Notes: a model not told the origin generated them from the sequence alone. A stretch of DNA of 25,629 bases from JACVRW01 sp035645115 (GCA_035645115.1 DASQNF010000142.1:1-25629), one strand, 5' to 3'. Positions 1 through 7,511 are shown, counted from the first letter of the stretch. Translations and numbers: made by a program.

Positions 1-264
1 GCGCTCAACGAGCGCAGGGTCGAGACGCTCGTGCTCGACGAGCAGCTCTCGGGCATCGAGGGCGTGCGGTGCAGCGAGTGCGGCTGGCTCGGTCTCGGGG
101 GCGAGTCCTGTCCGGCGGACGGCGCGCGCACCGTGGAGCTCGAGGATGTGACGGACGCGGCGATCGAGGCCGCGTTGCAGCAGTCCGCGGAGCTCCTCGC
201 CGTGAGGCACGACCGCGACGCCATAGATGCACACGGGGGCGCGGCCGCGCTGCTCAGGTTCTGA
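1..264 (+). CDS. C-terminal part of a bacterial eRF1-like (baeRF family) protein, 5' truncated
   Basis: The frame is open from base 1 and stops with TGA at 262-264, so only the last 87 residues are present. The fragment contains a CxxC pair (CSECGW, then a Cys near GESCP) forming a half zinc-ribbon, followed by DVTDAAIEAALQQSAE and a C-terminal HGGAAALLRF. This ending is typical of bacterial proteins resembling archaeal/eukaryotic release factor 1 domain 3, in which the final segment judges whether an alternate small residue patch is present. Those proteins are thought to act on ribosomes or peptidyl-tRNA under stress, but the function is not established for most actinobacterial members. The stop lies 3 bp from the convergent marR stop. 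The family call rests on a short tail only. Confidence 0.6.
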   Translation, partial: ALNERRVETLVLDEQLSGIEGVRCSECGWLGLGGESCPADGARTVELEDVTDAAIEAALQQSAELLAVRHDRDAIDAHGGAAALLRF

Positions 265-267
265 CGC

Positions 268-789
268 TCAGCCGCGCGCGGGCGCGGGGGTGTCGGCCGC
301 GGCCGGCCCAGCCGCAGCGTCGGCCGAGCCGCCGGAGGCGTCGCCCACCCGGCCCGGCGGCTCGCCGGCCCGGTCGCACGCGGCACGCAGCGCGTCGCGC
401 AGCGCACGCTTGTGCTTGAGCGACAGCGCCGCTATCTCGGGCGGAGGCCGGCTCATCTGGCGGAACACGGCCTCTCGCACGCGCTCGCCCTCCGGGGTGA
501 GCGCGAGCAGCTTCACGCGCCGGTCGTGGTCCGCGGTGCGGCGCTCGATCAGCCCCCGCGCCTCGAGCCGGTCGACGATGCCGGTGACGTTCGAGTTGTC
601 GCAGAAGAGCATCCCGGCCAGGGAGCTCATCGGCACCGCCCCCCCGGGCTCGACCAATCGCAGGGCGTGGAGCTGCATCGGAGCGAGGCCCATCTCGTGA
701 GCGAGCGCCATGAACCGCGGCTTGTTGGCCTGCATCACCTGCCAGAGCAGCTGCCAGGCCTCCGCCGCAGGATCGTCGTCGCGCGCCAT
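268..789 (-). CDS. MarR-family transcriptional regulator
   Basis: A 173-aa protein with a MarR winged helix at about residues 20-135: the recognition region reads LAGMLFCDNSNVTGIVDRLE, followed by the wing RRTADHDRRVKLLALTPEGE. MarR proteins bind palindromic sites as dimers and usually repress a neighbouring efflux or detoxification gene until a ligand releases them. The C-terminal ~30 residues are a low-complexity Ala/Pro/Gly tail, which is unusual and probably disordered. I chose the ATG at 789 (MARDDD) because longer versions read through the divergent promoter. A TATCAT -10 box at 801-806 (minus strand) sits just upstream and is embedded in the GTCGAC repeats, suggesting autoregulation. 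It is divergent from the ABC exporter, its most likely target. Confidence 0.93.
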   Translation of the reverse strand: MARDDDPAAEAWQLLWQVMQANKPRFMALAHEMGLAPMQLHALRLVEPGGAVPMSSLAGMLFCDNSNVTGIVDRLEARGLIERRTADHDRRVKLLALTPEGERVREAVFRQMSRPPPEIAALSLKHKRALRDALRAACDRAGEPPGRVGDASGGSADAAAGPAAADTPAPARG

Positions 790-790
790 G

Positions 791-851
791 GTCGACCAGC
801 ATGATAGTCGACCGGTTCGATAGTCGACTACCTCAACTAAGGTGCTAGCCT
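791..851. promoter_or_regulatory. Divergent marR/ABC promoter with three GTCGAC operators on a 16-bp period
   Basis: GTCGAC occurs at 791-796, 807-812 and 823-828, each start exactly 16 bp after the previous one. The last two are longer copies (GATAGTCGAC at 803-812 and 819-828), and 821-830 is the perfect 10-bp palindrome TAGTCGACTA. On the minus strand TATCAT (801-806) is a good -10 for marR. On the plus strand TAGCCT (846-851) is a TAnnnT -10 that would start transcription at or next to the exporter ATG at 859, giving a leaderless mRNA; its -35 region overlaps the third box. The operator role is inferred. Confidence 0.65.
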
Positions 852-858
852 GGCCCAC

Positions 859-1850
<992 letters not shown>

Positions 1851-1854
<4 letters not shown>

Positions 1855-2633
1855 GCCGCTCCACCGTAGCCCTCCAGGTGGGGGTGCTCGCCCGCCGCTC
1901 GATCGTCCGCACCCTCCGCCAGCCGGCGCTGGTGGTGCCCGCGATCGTCTTTCCGCTGATACTGCTCGCCATCAGCAGCAGCGGGCTCGCCTCGGTCACC
2001 GACCTGCCCGGCTTCCCCACCGACTCCTACTTCCAGTTCGCGCTTGCGATCTCGTTCGTCCAGGGCGCGCTCTTCTCGGCGAACAGCGCGGGCACCAACG
2101 TGGCGAGCGACGTCGAGAGCGGCTTCATCAACCGGCTCTCGCTCACCCCGCTGCGTCGGGCCGCGCTCATGCTCGGCCAGCTCGCCGGCATCCTCAGCCT
2201 CGGCCTGATCCAGGCGCTCACTTTCATATCGGTCGGGCTCGCTTTCGGCGCGGGCTTCGAGTCGGGCTTCGCGGGGGTCCTCACGATCGTGGCGCTGTCG
2301 CTGCTGATCTCGCTCGGGTTCGGCTGCCTCGGTGCGTTCGTGGCGCTCCGGTCGGGCAGCGGCGAGGCGGTGCAGGGCGCGTTCCCGCTCCTGTTCGCCG
2401 CGCTCTTCCTGTCCTCGATGAACCTGCCGCGCGAGCTGATCGAGATCGACTGGTTCCGGACGGTCGCCACGTGGAACCCGGTCTCGTACATGCTCGAGGG
2501 CATCCGCTCGCTGATGATCGACGGGTGGGACACGGAGGCGCTGGCGCTCGGGTTCGGGTGCGCCGGGGGCCTCGCGCTGATCGCCCTGGTGGCCGCCTCG
2601 GCGGCTTTGCGCACGCGGATGGTGCGCACGTGA
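1851..2633 (+). CDS. ABC-2 type permease, first subunit
   Basis: A 260-aa membrane protein starting at the GTG that overlaps the ATPase stop. The layout is that of ABC-2 permeases of the DrrB kind: an N-terminal amphipathic stretch (ARRSIVRTLRQPALVVPAI), about six hydrophobic segments, and the characteristic late motif WNPVSYMLEGIRSL before the last helix. It would form the channel with the next gene product. The sequence around residues 85-100 (NVASDVESGFINRLSLTPLRR) is the coupling-helix region that contacts the ATPase. It ends in another GTGA overlap with the second permease, so all three exporter genes form one tightly coupled operon. Confidence 0.92.
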
Positions 2634-3406
2634 GCAGGCGCTCGTTCGTGTCGGTTGCTGGCGCCGTCGGCAGGCGCAACATCCACAACTGGCTCACCAA
2701 CCCGGCGCTCGTCGTCCCGGGCCTCCTGTTCCCGCTCTTCTTCTTCACCGCCTTCGCCGGCGGGCTCTCGCGCGTGGACTCCGTGCCGGGCTTCGACTAC
2801 GGCGCCGGCTACACCACGTTCATCTACGGCTTCGTGCTGCTCCAAGGGGCCGCCTTCGGCGGCGTGTTCACCGCTTTCTCGGTGGCGCGCGATTTCGAGT
2901 CGGGCTTCTCGCAGCGCTTGATGCTGGCCGCCGGGAACCGCCACGGGATCATCGCCGGCTACTGGCTGGCGGCGGTGGCCCGCGCCGCGTTCAACATCGC
3001 GGTTATCACCGTCATCGCCCTGCTTGCCGGGCTCGAGATCGACGGCGGCGCCGTCGATCTCGTCGGGCTTTACACGCTCGTGCTGCTCGTGAACGCGTTC
3101 GCGATGCTCGCCGGGACGGGGGTGGCGATGCGCCTGCGCACGATGCAGGCTGCGCCCGCCGTCCAGACGCCGTTCTTCCTGCTGCTGTTCCTGGCGCCGG
3201 TGTGGGTGCCGTTCGACCTGCTCACCGGCTGGGTCAAGGGCGCGGCCACGTTCAATCCGATCACGCTCGTGCTCGAGGCGAACCGCGGCTTCCTGGAGGG
3301 CGATCCCGTCAAGGTGCTGCCCGCCTTCCTGGTGGTGGCCGCACTCGCGTCGCTCAGCCTTGTGTGGGCGCGCGGCGGGCTGCGAAGCGCGGAGCGGGCC
3401 GCCTGA
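2630..3406 (+). CDS. ABC-2 type permease, second subunit
   Basis: A 258-aa paralogue of the preceding permease, sharing its plan: NPALVVPGLLFPLFF near residue 25, VARDFESGFSQRLMLA in the coupling-helix region, and FNPITLVLEANRGFLEG near the end. Two different permease subunits with one ATPase imply a heterodimeric exporter pore. The start is the GTG at 2630 within the GTGA overlap. The longer open frame upstream lies inside the other two genes and is an out-of-frame artefact. The cupin gene follows after 23 bp but has its own -10-like box. Confidence 0.92.
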   Translation: MSRRSFVSVAGAVGRRNIHNWLTNPALVVPGLLFPLFFFTAFAGGLSRVDSVPGFDYGAGYTTFIYGFVLLQGAAFGGVFTAFSVARDFESGFSQRLMLAAGNRHGIIAGYWLAAVARAAFNIAVITVIALLAGLEIDGGAVDLVGLYTLVLLVNAFAMLAGTGVAMRLRTMQAAPAVQTPFFLLLFLAPVWVPFDLLTGWVKGAATFNPITLVLEANRGFLEGDPVKVLPAFLVVAALASLSLVWARGGLRSAERAA

Positions 3407-3417
3407 GAGGGTCGTTG

Positions 3418-3423
3418 TAGGCT
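3418..3423 (+). promoter_or_regulatory. TAGGCT -10-like box of the cupin gene (leaderless)
   Basis: TAGGCT fits TAnnnT and its first base lies 12 nt before the ATG at 3430, the position expected if transcription begins on the start codon. No clear -35 is visible. The same box occurs before the exporter (TAGCCT, 846) and the amine oxidase (TAGGCT, 18003). Confidence 0.45.
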
Positions 3424-3429
3424 GCGGCC

Positions 3430-3849
3430 ATGCCAGATGAGGTGAGCGACGTAGTGGAGGGCGAGGGCTACGCGGTAGCCAACGTGGACACGCTGGGCGA
3501 AGGCCCCGGGTTTCGAAAGGTACGCCGAGCGCTCGGGGTCACGGCGTTCGGCGTGAACGCGATCGAGATCCCGCCCGGATTCGAGACCGGCCGTCACTAC
3601 CACGACGAGCAGGAGGAGCTCTACTTCGTCCACCGCGGGCGGGTGCAGATCAGCTTTGGCGAGGACCCGAGCGAGAGCCACGTGCTCGGACCGGGGGGCG
3701 TCGCCCGCGTCGACGCCGCCACCGTGCGCAAGGTGAAGAACCTCGGCGACGAGCCGGCCCTCTACCTCGTGGCGGGCGGCAAGGGCGGCTACGTCGGGCG
3801 CGACGGGCGGCTCCCCGAGGGCGAGACGAGCCGCTTCGGGCGATCGTAG
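3430..3849 (+). CDS. Cupin-domain protein
   Basis: A 139-aa single-domain cupin. Motif 1 is clear: GRHYHDEQEELYFVHRG, with H56, H58 and E62/E63 as likely metal ligands. Motif 2 (GPGGVARVDAATVRKVKN) lacks the usual metal-binding His, so the metal site may be incomplete or use a different ligand. Small cupins of this type can be isomerases, dioxygenases or simple ligand binders; nothing here allows a choice. The ATG has no Shine-Dalgarno sequence and probably starts a leaderless transcript. A GC-rich hairpin follows the stop. Confidence 0.88.
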   Translation: MPDEVSDVVEGEGYAVANVDTLGEGPGFRKVRRALGVTAFGVNAIEIPPGFETGRHYHDEQEELYFVHRGRVQISFGEDPSESHVLGPGGVARVDAATVRKVKNLGDEPALYLVAGGKGGYVGRDGRLPEGETSRFGRS

Positions 3850-3850
3850 C

Positions 3851-3876
3851 GCCCGGCTGACGACGACCGGCCGGGC
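3851..3876 (+). terminator. Possible GC-rich hairpin terminator after the cupin gene
   Basis: GCCCGGC (3851-3857) pairs perfectly with GCCGGGC (3870-3876) around a 12-nt loop, 2 bp after the cupin stop. There is no T-tract, so termination is only possible, and random GC pairing cannot be excluded. Confidence 0.25.
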
Positions 3877-3919
3877 CCGGACGGGCGCCGCCCGCGCCTC
3901 GACTGAGCCGCTCCTGTCC

Positions 3920-3925
3920 GGGTAT
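3920..3925 (+). promoter_or_regulatory. GGGTAT box 9 nt before the start of the SPW-like membrane protein
   Basis: GGGTAT ends 9 nt before the ATG at 3935, the same spacing seen at six other starts in this window. There is no GTTT -35 at the right distance. It would give a leaderless transcript. Confidence 0.4.
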
Positions 3926-3934
3926 GCCGAGGGC

Positions 3935-4366
3935 ATGGACGGCCCGTACATCACCCCGGGACTCGGCGAGAGCGAGCCGAAGCCTGAGGTGGCGAGCCCT
4001 ATCCAGGAGCTCGGGCCGAGCTGGCGCGAGGAGTCGCTTCTCGCGAACGCCTTCCTGCTCGCGTTGGGCGTGTTCCTGGCGCTGACGCCCTTCGTGGTCG
4101 GCAACCAGGAGGACGCGAACGCGTGGCTCGACGTCGCGGCCGGCGGCGCCGTTGCCGCGCTCGCCCTGCTGCGGATCCTGCTCTGGCACGGCGCGGCGTG
4201 GGTGGGGGCCTTCACCGGCGTGATCGGCATCGCTGTGGCGATCGCTGCGCTGCCGCTCCACGACCGGCCCAACCAAGGGCGAACGGTGCTGATCACCGGC
4301 GTCTTGATCGCGATCGTCTCGATCTGGAGCGCCGCCGCGCCCGCGCGGCGCCGGAAGGCCGCCTAG
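3935..4366 (+). CDS. Four-helix membrane protein, SPW-repeat-like
   Basis: A 143-aa protein with a ~35-residue soluble N-terminus and four hydrophobic segments at about 36-57, 66-86, 88-108 and 118-136. LLALGVFLALTPFVVG followed by WLDVAAGGAVAALAL resembles the repeat unit of SPW-family membrane proteins (an S/T-P-W/F turn after the first helix, then W-[ND]-x-x-x-G in the second). Their function is unknown. The C-terminus is basic (ARRRKAA), predicting a cytoplasmic tail. The start is the ATG downstream of the GGGTAT box. A second small membrane gene follows after 36 bp. Confidence 0.75.
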   Translation: MDGPYITPGLGESEPKPEVASPIQELGPSWREESLLANAFLLALGVFLALTPFVVGNQEDANAWLDVAAGGAVAALALLRILLWHGAAWVGAFTGVIGIAVAIAALPLHDRPNQGRTVLITGVLIAIVSIWSAAAPARRRKAA

Positions 4367-4368
4367 CC

Positions 4369-4393
4369 GTTTGCCCCGCCCGGAGGCGGGTAC
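4369..4393 (+). promoter_or_regulatory. SigB/SigF-type promoter GTTTGC-N13-GGGTAC
   Basis: GTTTGC at 4369-4374 and GGGTAC at 4388-4393 are separated by 13 nt, matching the known SigB/SigF promoter (GTTT and GGGTAT elements). The -10 ends 9 nt before the ATG at 4403, so the mRNA is probably leaderless. Confidence 0.6.
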
Positions 4394-4402
4394 CCCGGAG
4401 CC

Positions 4403-4645
4403 ATGGGGATCACAGTCGTAGTCGGCGCCTTCGCACTGGCTCTCATAGCGATGTCGTTCGCGTTCGCGGGCGGCGCCGTGATCGTGGCCGTCCCACTGGC
4501 GCTGGTGGCCGTCGGCACCGCCGCCTTCGTCGACGCCCACCGCCGCCGCAAGAACGCACTGAGCATGCAGGAGCACCGCGAGCAGGCGAAGACCGACACG
4601 GTCGACTTCACCGCTCGCGATCGCCAGACGCTCACCCCCGACTGA
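4403..4645 (+). CDS. Small two-helix membrane protein, unknown function
   Basis: An 80-aa protein: two hydrophobic segments (about residues 3-22 and 24-43) joined by a glycine turn, then a charged cytoplasmic tail (DAHRRRKNALSMQEHREQAK). I do not recognise a family. The strong SigB/SigF-type promoter directly upstream suggests a general-stress membrane protein. The DUF72 gene starts 4 bp after its stop and is probably co-transcribed. Confidence 0.7.
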   Translation: MGITVVVGAFALALIAMSFAFAGGAVIVAVPLALVAVGTAAFVDAHRRRKNALSMQEHREQAKTDTVDFTARDRQTLTPD

Positions 4646-4649
4646 CGCC

Positions 4650-5492
4650 GTGACCGGCGCCGGCGCGGAGCGGCCCGTGCGCATCGGCTGCTCGGGCTGG
4701 AACTACGACGACTGGCGCGGGCGCCTCTATCCGGAGGGGCTCGGCAAGCCGCGCTGGCTGCGTCGCTATGCCGAGGTCTTCGACACGGTCGAGGTGAACT
4801 CGACCTTCTACCGGCTCGCCTCGCGGGACGCCGTGGCGCGCTGGGTCGAACAGACGCCGCCCGGGTTCCTGTTCGCCGCAAAGGCGAGCCGCTACCTCAC
4901 GCACGTCCGCCGCCTGCGCGAGATCGAGCAGGGAATCGATCGCTACTACGAGCGCATCGAGCCGCTCGTGGCGGGCGGCAAGCTCGGGCCGATCGTGTGG
5001 CAGTTCCCGGCGAGCTTCCGGGCGAGCCTCGACCTGCTGGCCGCGACGCTGCCGCTGCTGCCGGCCGGACGCCACTGCTTCGAGTTCCGGCACCCCAGCT
5101 GGTTCACGGAAGACCTATACGCGCTGCTGGGCGAGCACGGCGCGGCGCTGGTGATCGGCGACCACCCCAAGTGGCCCTTCCAGGCACGCGAGCTCACCAC
5201 CGACTGGACGCTCGTGCGCCTCCACTACGGACGCCGCGGGCGGCGCGGCAACTACTCGCTCACCGAGATAGACGAGTGGGCCCGGCGCGTCGCCGGATGG
5301 CGGCGCCGGGCCGAGGTGCTCGTCTACTTCAACAACGACTGGGAGGGCTTCGCCGTCGAGAACGCGCTCACGCTCAGGCGGCGGCTGCAGCGGTCTCCAG
5401 CCGCGTCAGGGCACGCCGCAGCAGACGTGAGACGTGCATCTGGGAGTACCCGATCCGCTCGCCGATCTCCCGCTGCGTCAGGTCGTGCATGA
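4650..5492 (+). CDS. DUF72 (YecE-like) family protein
   Basis: A 280-aa protein starting at GTG. It has the DUF72 hallmarks: IGCSGWNYDDWRG (residues 11-23), VEVNSTFYRLAS, FLFAAKASRYLTH, GPIVWQFPASF, CFEFRHPSW, and the closing YFNNDWEGFAVENALTL. DUF72 proteins have a TIM-barrel fold; their biochemical role is not settled. The recognisable domain ends near residue 248, at about base 5393. The remaining ~32 residues (RSPAASGHAAADV...) come from DNA that is antisense to the sigma-factor C-terminus and look like an accidental extension. It is probably co-transcribed with the small membrane gene upstream. Confidence 0.92.
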   Translation: MTGAGAERPVRIGCSGWNYDDWRGRLYPEGLGKPRWLRRYAEVFDTVEVNSTFYRLASRDAVARWVEQTPPGFLFAAKASRYLTHVRRLREIEQGIDRYYERIEPLVAGGKLGPIVWQFPASFRASLDLLAATLPLLPAGRHCFEFRHPSWFTEDLYALLGEHGAALVIGDHPKWPFQARELTTDWTLVRLHYGRRGRRGNYSLTEIDEWARRVAGWRRRAEVLVYFNNDWEGFAVENALTLRRRLQRSPAASGHAAADVRRASGSTRSARRSPAASGRA

Positions 5493-6183
5493 AGCGCAGC
5501 TCGAGCACCTGGCGCTCCACCTCGGGCAGCGCCAGCCACGTGCTGGCGATCGCGTCGCGGTCCTCCACGAGCTCGTAGGCCGAGTCCTCCCCGCCGAGCA
5601 GGTCCACGAGCGAAGCCGACTCCTCGTCGTCGCGAGCCGCCGGGGCGTCGAGCGACGCGGCCTCGTAGCTGCCCGCCGCCTCCTGGGCCTCGAGGACGTC
5701 CTCCACCGAGCAGCCGAGCGCCGCCGCCACCTCGCGCACCTTCGGCGAGCGGCCGAGGCTCTTCGAGAGGGTCTCGGTCTCGCGGCTGACCGCGAGCGTG
5801 CGCTCCTGCAGGTCACGCGGGACGTGCAGCGACCAGCCCTTGTCGCGGAAGTGGCGCTTGAGCTCGCCGAGGATCGTGGGCGCCGCGTAGCTCGTGAACT
5901 TGGTGCCTCGCCCGGGCTCGAACCGGTCGATCGCCTTGATCAACCCGAGGCTCGCGACCTGCAGCAGGTCGTCGAACGGCTCGTCGGTGTAGGTGTAGCG
6001 GAGGGCGAGGTCACGCGCGAGCGGCAGGAAGCGCTCGACGAGCTCCTCGCGAGCGGCGAGGTCGCCCTCGCGGTGATAGCGGACCAGCAGCCTCCGCTCG
6101 GTAGCCCTCGCGTCGCCGCGGTCGTGCGAACGCCGGCGGGGGACGCGTGACGTGCTCGCGGGTGCGAGCGCCACAGCAGCCAT
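5374..6183 (-). CDS. RNA polymerase sigma factor, SigB/SigF/SigG (general-stress) family
   Basis: A 269-aa alternative sigma factor. Region 2 (about residues 28-105) holds FDDLLQVASLGLIKAIDRFEPGRGTKFTSYA; region 3 begins with LKRHFRDKGWSLHVPRDLQE; region 4 (about 205-262) ends with the helix-turn-helix LTQREIGERIGYSQMHVSRLL. This pattern is specific to the SigB/SigF group, which recognises GTTT / GGGTAT promoters, and several such promoters lie within 15 kb. I chose the ATG at 6183 because GGAGG precedes it by 8 nt; a TTG at 6210 would be the longer alternative. No anti-sigma (RsbW-like) or anti-anti-sigma gene is adjacent, so any control of activity is encoded elsewhere. Its 3' end overlaps the DUF72 gene tail-to-tail. 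Confidence 0.95.
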   Translation of the reverse strand: MAAVALAPASTSRVPRRRSHDRGDARATERRLLVRYHREGDLAAREELVERFLPLARDLALRYTYTDEPFDDLLQVASLGLIKAIDRFEPGRGTKFTSYAAPTILGELKRHFRDKGWSLHVPRDLQERTLAVSRETETLSKSLGRSPKVREVAAALGCSVEDVLEAQEAAGSYEAASLDAPAARDDEESASLVDLLGGEDSAYELVEDRDAIASTWLALPEVERQVLELRFMHDLTQREIGERIGYSQMHVSRLLRRALTRLETAAAAA

Positions 6184-6319
6184 CTTGGAACCTCCGTCTC
6201 GTAAGGACAAAGGTCCGCTGCGCCGCCGAAATCAACGGCCGCGCGTCGTCCCCCATTTCGACCGATGGCACCACTCAGGCCGTTGGCACGGATCCCGATG
6301 TGGCGACCTGGGGTGAGTT

Positions 6320-6344
6320 TCTCCCCCGGCGCCCGATTCTAAAC
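6320..6344 (-). promoter_or_regulatory. Weak SigF-type promoter for the sigma gene itself
   Basis: Read on the minus strand: GTTTAG (6344-6339), 13-nt spacer, GGGAGA (6325-6320). The -35 is good but the -10 has G where A is expected. It points toward the sigma gene start at 6183, giving a ~130-nt leader, and would create positive autoregulation. Confidence 0.35.
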
Positions 6345-6364
6345 GCCCTGGGAGATGGGGGGCG

Positions 6365-6388
6365 GTTTGGCGCCGGCGCACCGGGTAT
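6365..6388 (+). promoter_or_regulatory. SigB/SigF-type promoter GTTTGG-N12-GGGTAT
   Basis: GTTTGG (6365-6370) and GGGTAT (6383-6388) with a 12-nt spacer are a full match to the family consensus. It drives the CBS gene at 6441 with a leader of about 45 nt. It is the best match in the window and lies beside the sigma gene. Confidence 0.7.
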
Positions 6389-6404
6389 GCCCCAGCGAGA
6401 GCGA

Positions 6405-6429
6405 ATACGCAGCGGATATACGCAGCGGA
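6405..6429 (+). repeat. Two 12-bp direct repeats (ATACGCAGCGGA) in the CBS leader
   Basis: ATACGCAGCGGA occurs at 6405-6416 and 6418-6429, a 13-bp period, between the SigF-type -10 and the ribosome site. It could be an operator or an RNA-level element, or simple slippage. Confidence 0.6.
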
Positions 6430-6440
6430 AGGAGGGACCC

Positions 6441-6860
6441 ATGGCACAGACAGTCGAAGAGCTCATGACCCGCGACCCGCGCACGGTGGAAAGCGGCGAC
6501 ACGCTGCTCGACGCCGCGCGCGCCATGCGCGACGCCGACATCGGCAACGTGATCGTGATGGACGGGGGGCAGGCCTCGGGGCTGCTCACCGACCGCGACA
6601 TCGTTATCCGCGCGGTGGCCGAGGGACGCGACCCCGAGTCGACCAAGGTCGGCGAGGTGGCGAGCACGGGACTCGAGTCGCTCGAGCCCGATCAGAGCGT
6701 GGACGATGCGCTCCGGCTGATGCGCGAGAAGGACATCCGTCGGCTGCCGGTCGTCAAGGACGGGAGCCCGGTCGGGATCCTCAGCCTCGGCGACCTCGCG
6801 ATCGAGCGGGAGCCCCAGTCCGCGCTCGCCGACATCTCCTCGGCCGCGCCCGACCAGTGA
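6441..6860 (+). CDS. Two-CBS-domain protein
   Basis: A 139-aa protein made of a CBS pair only: CBS1 about residues 8-62 (VEELMTRDPRTVESGDTLLDAARAM ... GLLTDRDIVIRAVAEGRDP) and CBS2 about 70-126 (LEPDQSVDDALRLMREKDIRRLPVV ... GILSLGDLAIE). Stand-alone CBS pairs bind adenine nucleotides or NAD and are often stress-induced regulators of partner proteins. The ATG follows GGAGG at good distance. A perfect SigF-type promoter upstream places it in the stress regulon, and its stop overlaps the next start (GTGA at 6857-6860). Confidence 0.95.
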   Translation: MAQTVEELMTRDPRTVESGDTLLDAARAMRDADIGNVIVMDGGQASGLLTDRDIVIRAVAEGRDPESTKVGEVASTGLESLEPDQSVDDALRLMREKDIRRLPVVKDGSPVGILSLGDLAIEREPQSALADISSAAPDQ

Positions 6861-7129
6861 CCGAGGAGCGGCCACCCTCCGGCTTCCCCGAGCCGCCGGG
6901 CGACGATCCAGGCGACCGCTCGCAGGATCCGGACCCCCACTCGGCGCTGAACACGCCGGTGGGAGAGCCGGACCCGACGGAGTGGCCCGACCCGTATGAG
7001 CGGCGCGAGGACCCGCGCGGGGAGGGCCATCCGCCCACCGGCAGCACCAGCACGAGCGAGCCGCATCCCTCGCAGGACCCGGAGGCGGAGCCGACGGAGG
7101 CGCCGGAACGGGACAAGCTCGACGACTAG
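6857..7129 (+). CDS. Acidic, proline-rich disordered protein coupled to the CBS gene
   Basis: A 90-aa protein of low complexity: very rich in Pro, Asp, Glu, Gly and Ser, with no hydrophobic core and no Cys (for example EPPGDDPGDRSQDPDPHS). I recognise no family. The GTG start overlaps the CBS stop in GTGA, which argues for translational coupling and a real gene. The stop TAG (7127-7129) shares CTAG with the stop of the convergent small gene. Such hydrophilic proteins are sometimes osmotic or desiccation protectants; that is inference only. Confidence 0.65.
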   Translation: MTEERPPSGFPEPPGDDPGDRSQDPDPHSALNTPVGEPDPTEWPDPYERREDPRGEGHPPTGSTSTSEPHPSQDPEAEPTEAPERDKLDD

Positions 7130-7311
7130 CGCTTGCGCATCGAGCGCGCGCGGCCCGCGGAACGGGTGCGGCCGCCCGAGCGCCGCGTACCGCCGCGGGG
7201 GCCCCTCTTGGCGTCGCCGCCCCCGCCGAAGCGGCTCATGGCCTGGCGGATCATGCTCTGGCCCTTGGGACTGCGGCCGAATGCGGTCACGCGGTTCAGC
7301 AACGATGGCAT
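7126..7311 (-). CDS. Small basic protein, unknown function
   Basis: A 61-aa protein: an amphipathic N-terminus (MPSLLNRVTAFGRSPKGQSM) followed by a Gly/Arg-rich tail (KRGPRGGTRRSGGRTRSAG) with strong positive charge. The tail suggests nucleic-acid or membrane-surface binding, but the family is not recognised. The ATG has GAGAGG about 6 nt upstream on the minus strand, which supports translation. Its TAG stop overlaps the TAG of the convergent gene in CTAG (7126-7129). Confidence 0.55.
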   Translation of the reverse strand: MPSLLNRVTAFGRSPKGQSMIRQAMSRFGGGGDAKRGPRGGTRRSGGRTRSAGRARSMRKR

Positions 7312-7431
7312 CGGGTGCCTCTCGGTCGGGTTCGATACCGCCTACCCGGGCGGCGGGGCGCCATGCAACTCCGGAAGCCGATGCGGGTCCCGCGGGCTCA
7401 TATATTTGGCCACCCCGCGAGTTCGCGCCGA

Positions 7432-7459
7432 TTTACACCGCTCGCAGGGGTTTTACACC
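7432..7459. repeat. Direct repeat TTTACACC, 20-bp period
   Basis: TTTACACC at 7432-7439 and again at 7452-7459, two helical turns apart and upstream of the promoter at 7512. This spacing suits a dimeric or tandem DNA-binding protein; no known regulator is assigned. Confidence 0.4.
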
Positions 7460-7511
7460 CATTCGTCCAACTCGTGCCCGGTCAGTGGGCCGATAGCTCT
7501 AAGACCAATCG

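Larger units (their letters stand above)
6184..6440. other. Divergent intergenic region between the sigma factor and the CBS gene
   Basis: 257 bp holding the sigma-gene Shine-Dalgarno sequence (minus strand), a weak SigF-like site for the sigma gene (6320-6344), a perfect SigF-like promoter for the CBS gene (6365-6388), a 13-bp-period tandem repeat (6405-6429) and the CBS ribosome site GGAGG (about 6431-6436). No ORF here looks real. Confidence 0.6.

Noticed and set aside
6208..6210. TTG at 6210 as start of the SigB/F-type sigma factor
   Set aside because: The ATG at 6183 has GGAGG at good distance, while the TTG has no ribosome site and would put that GGAGG inside the coding region.
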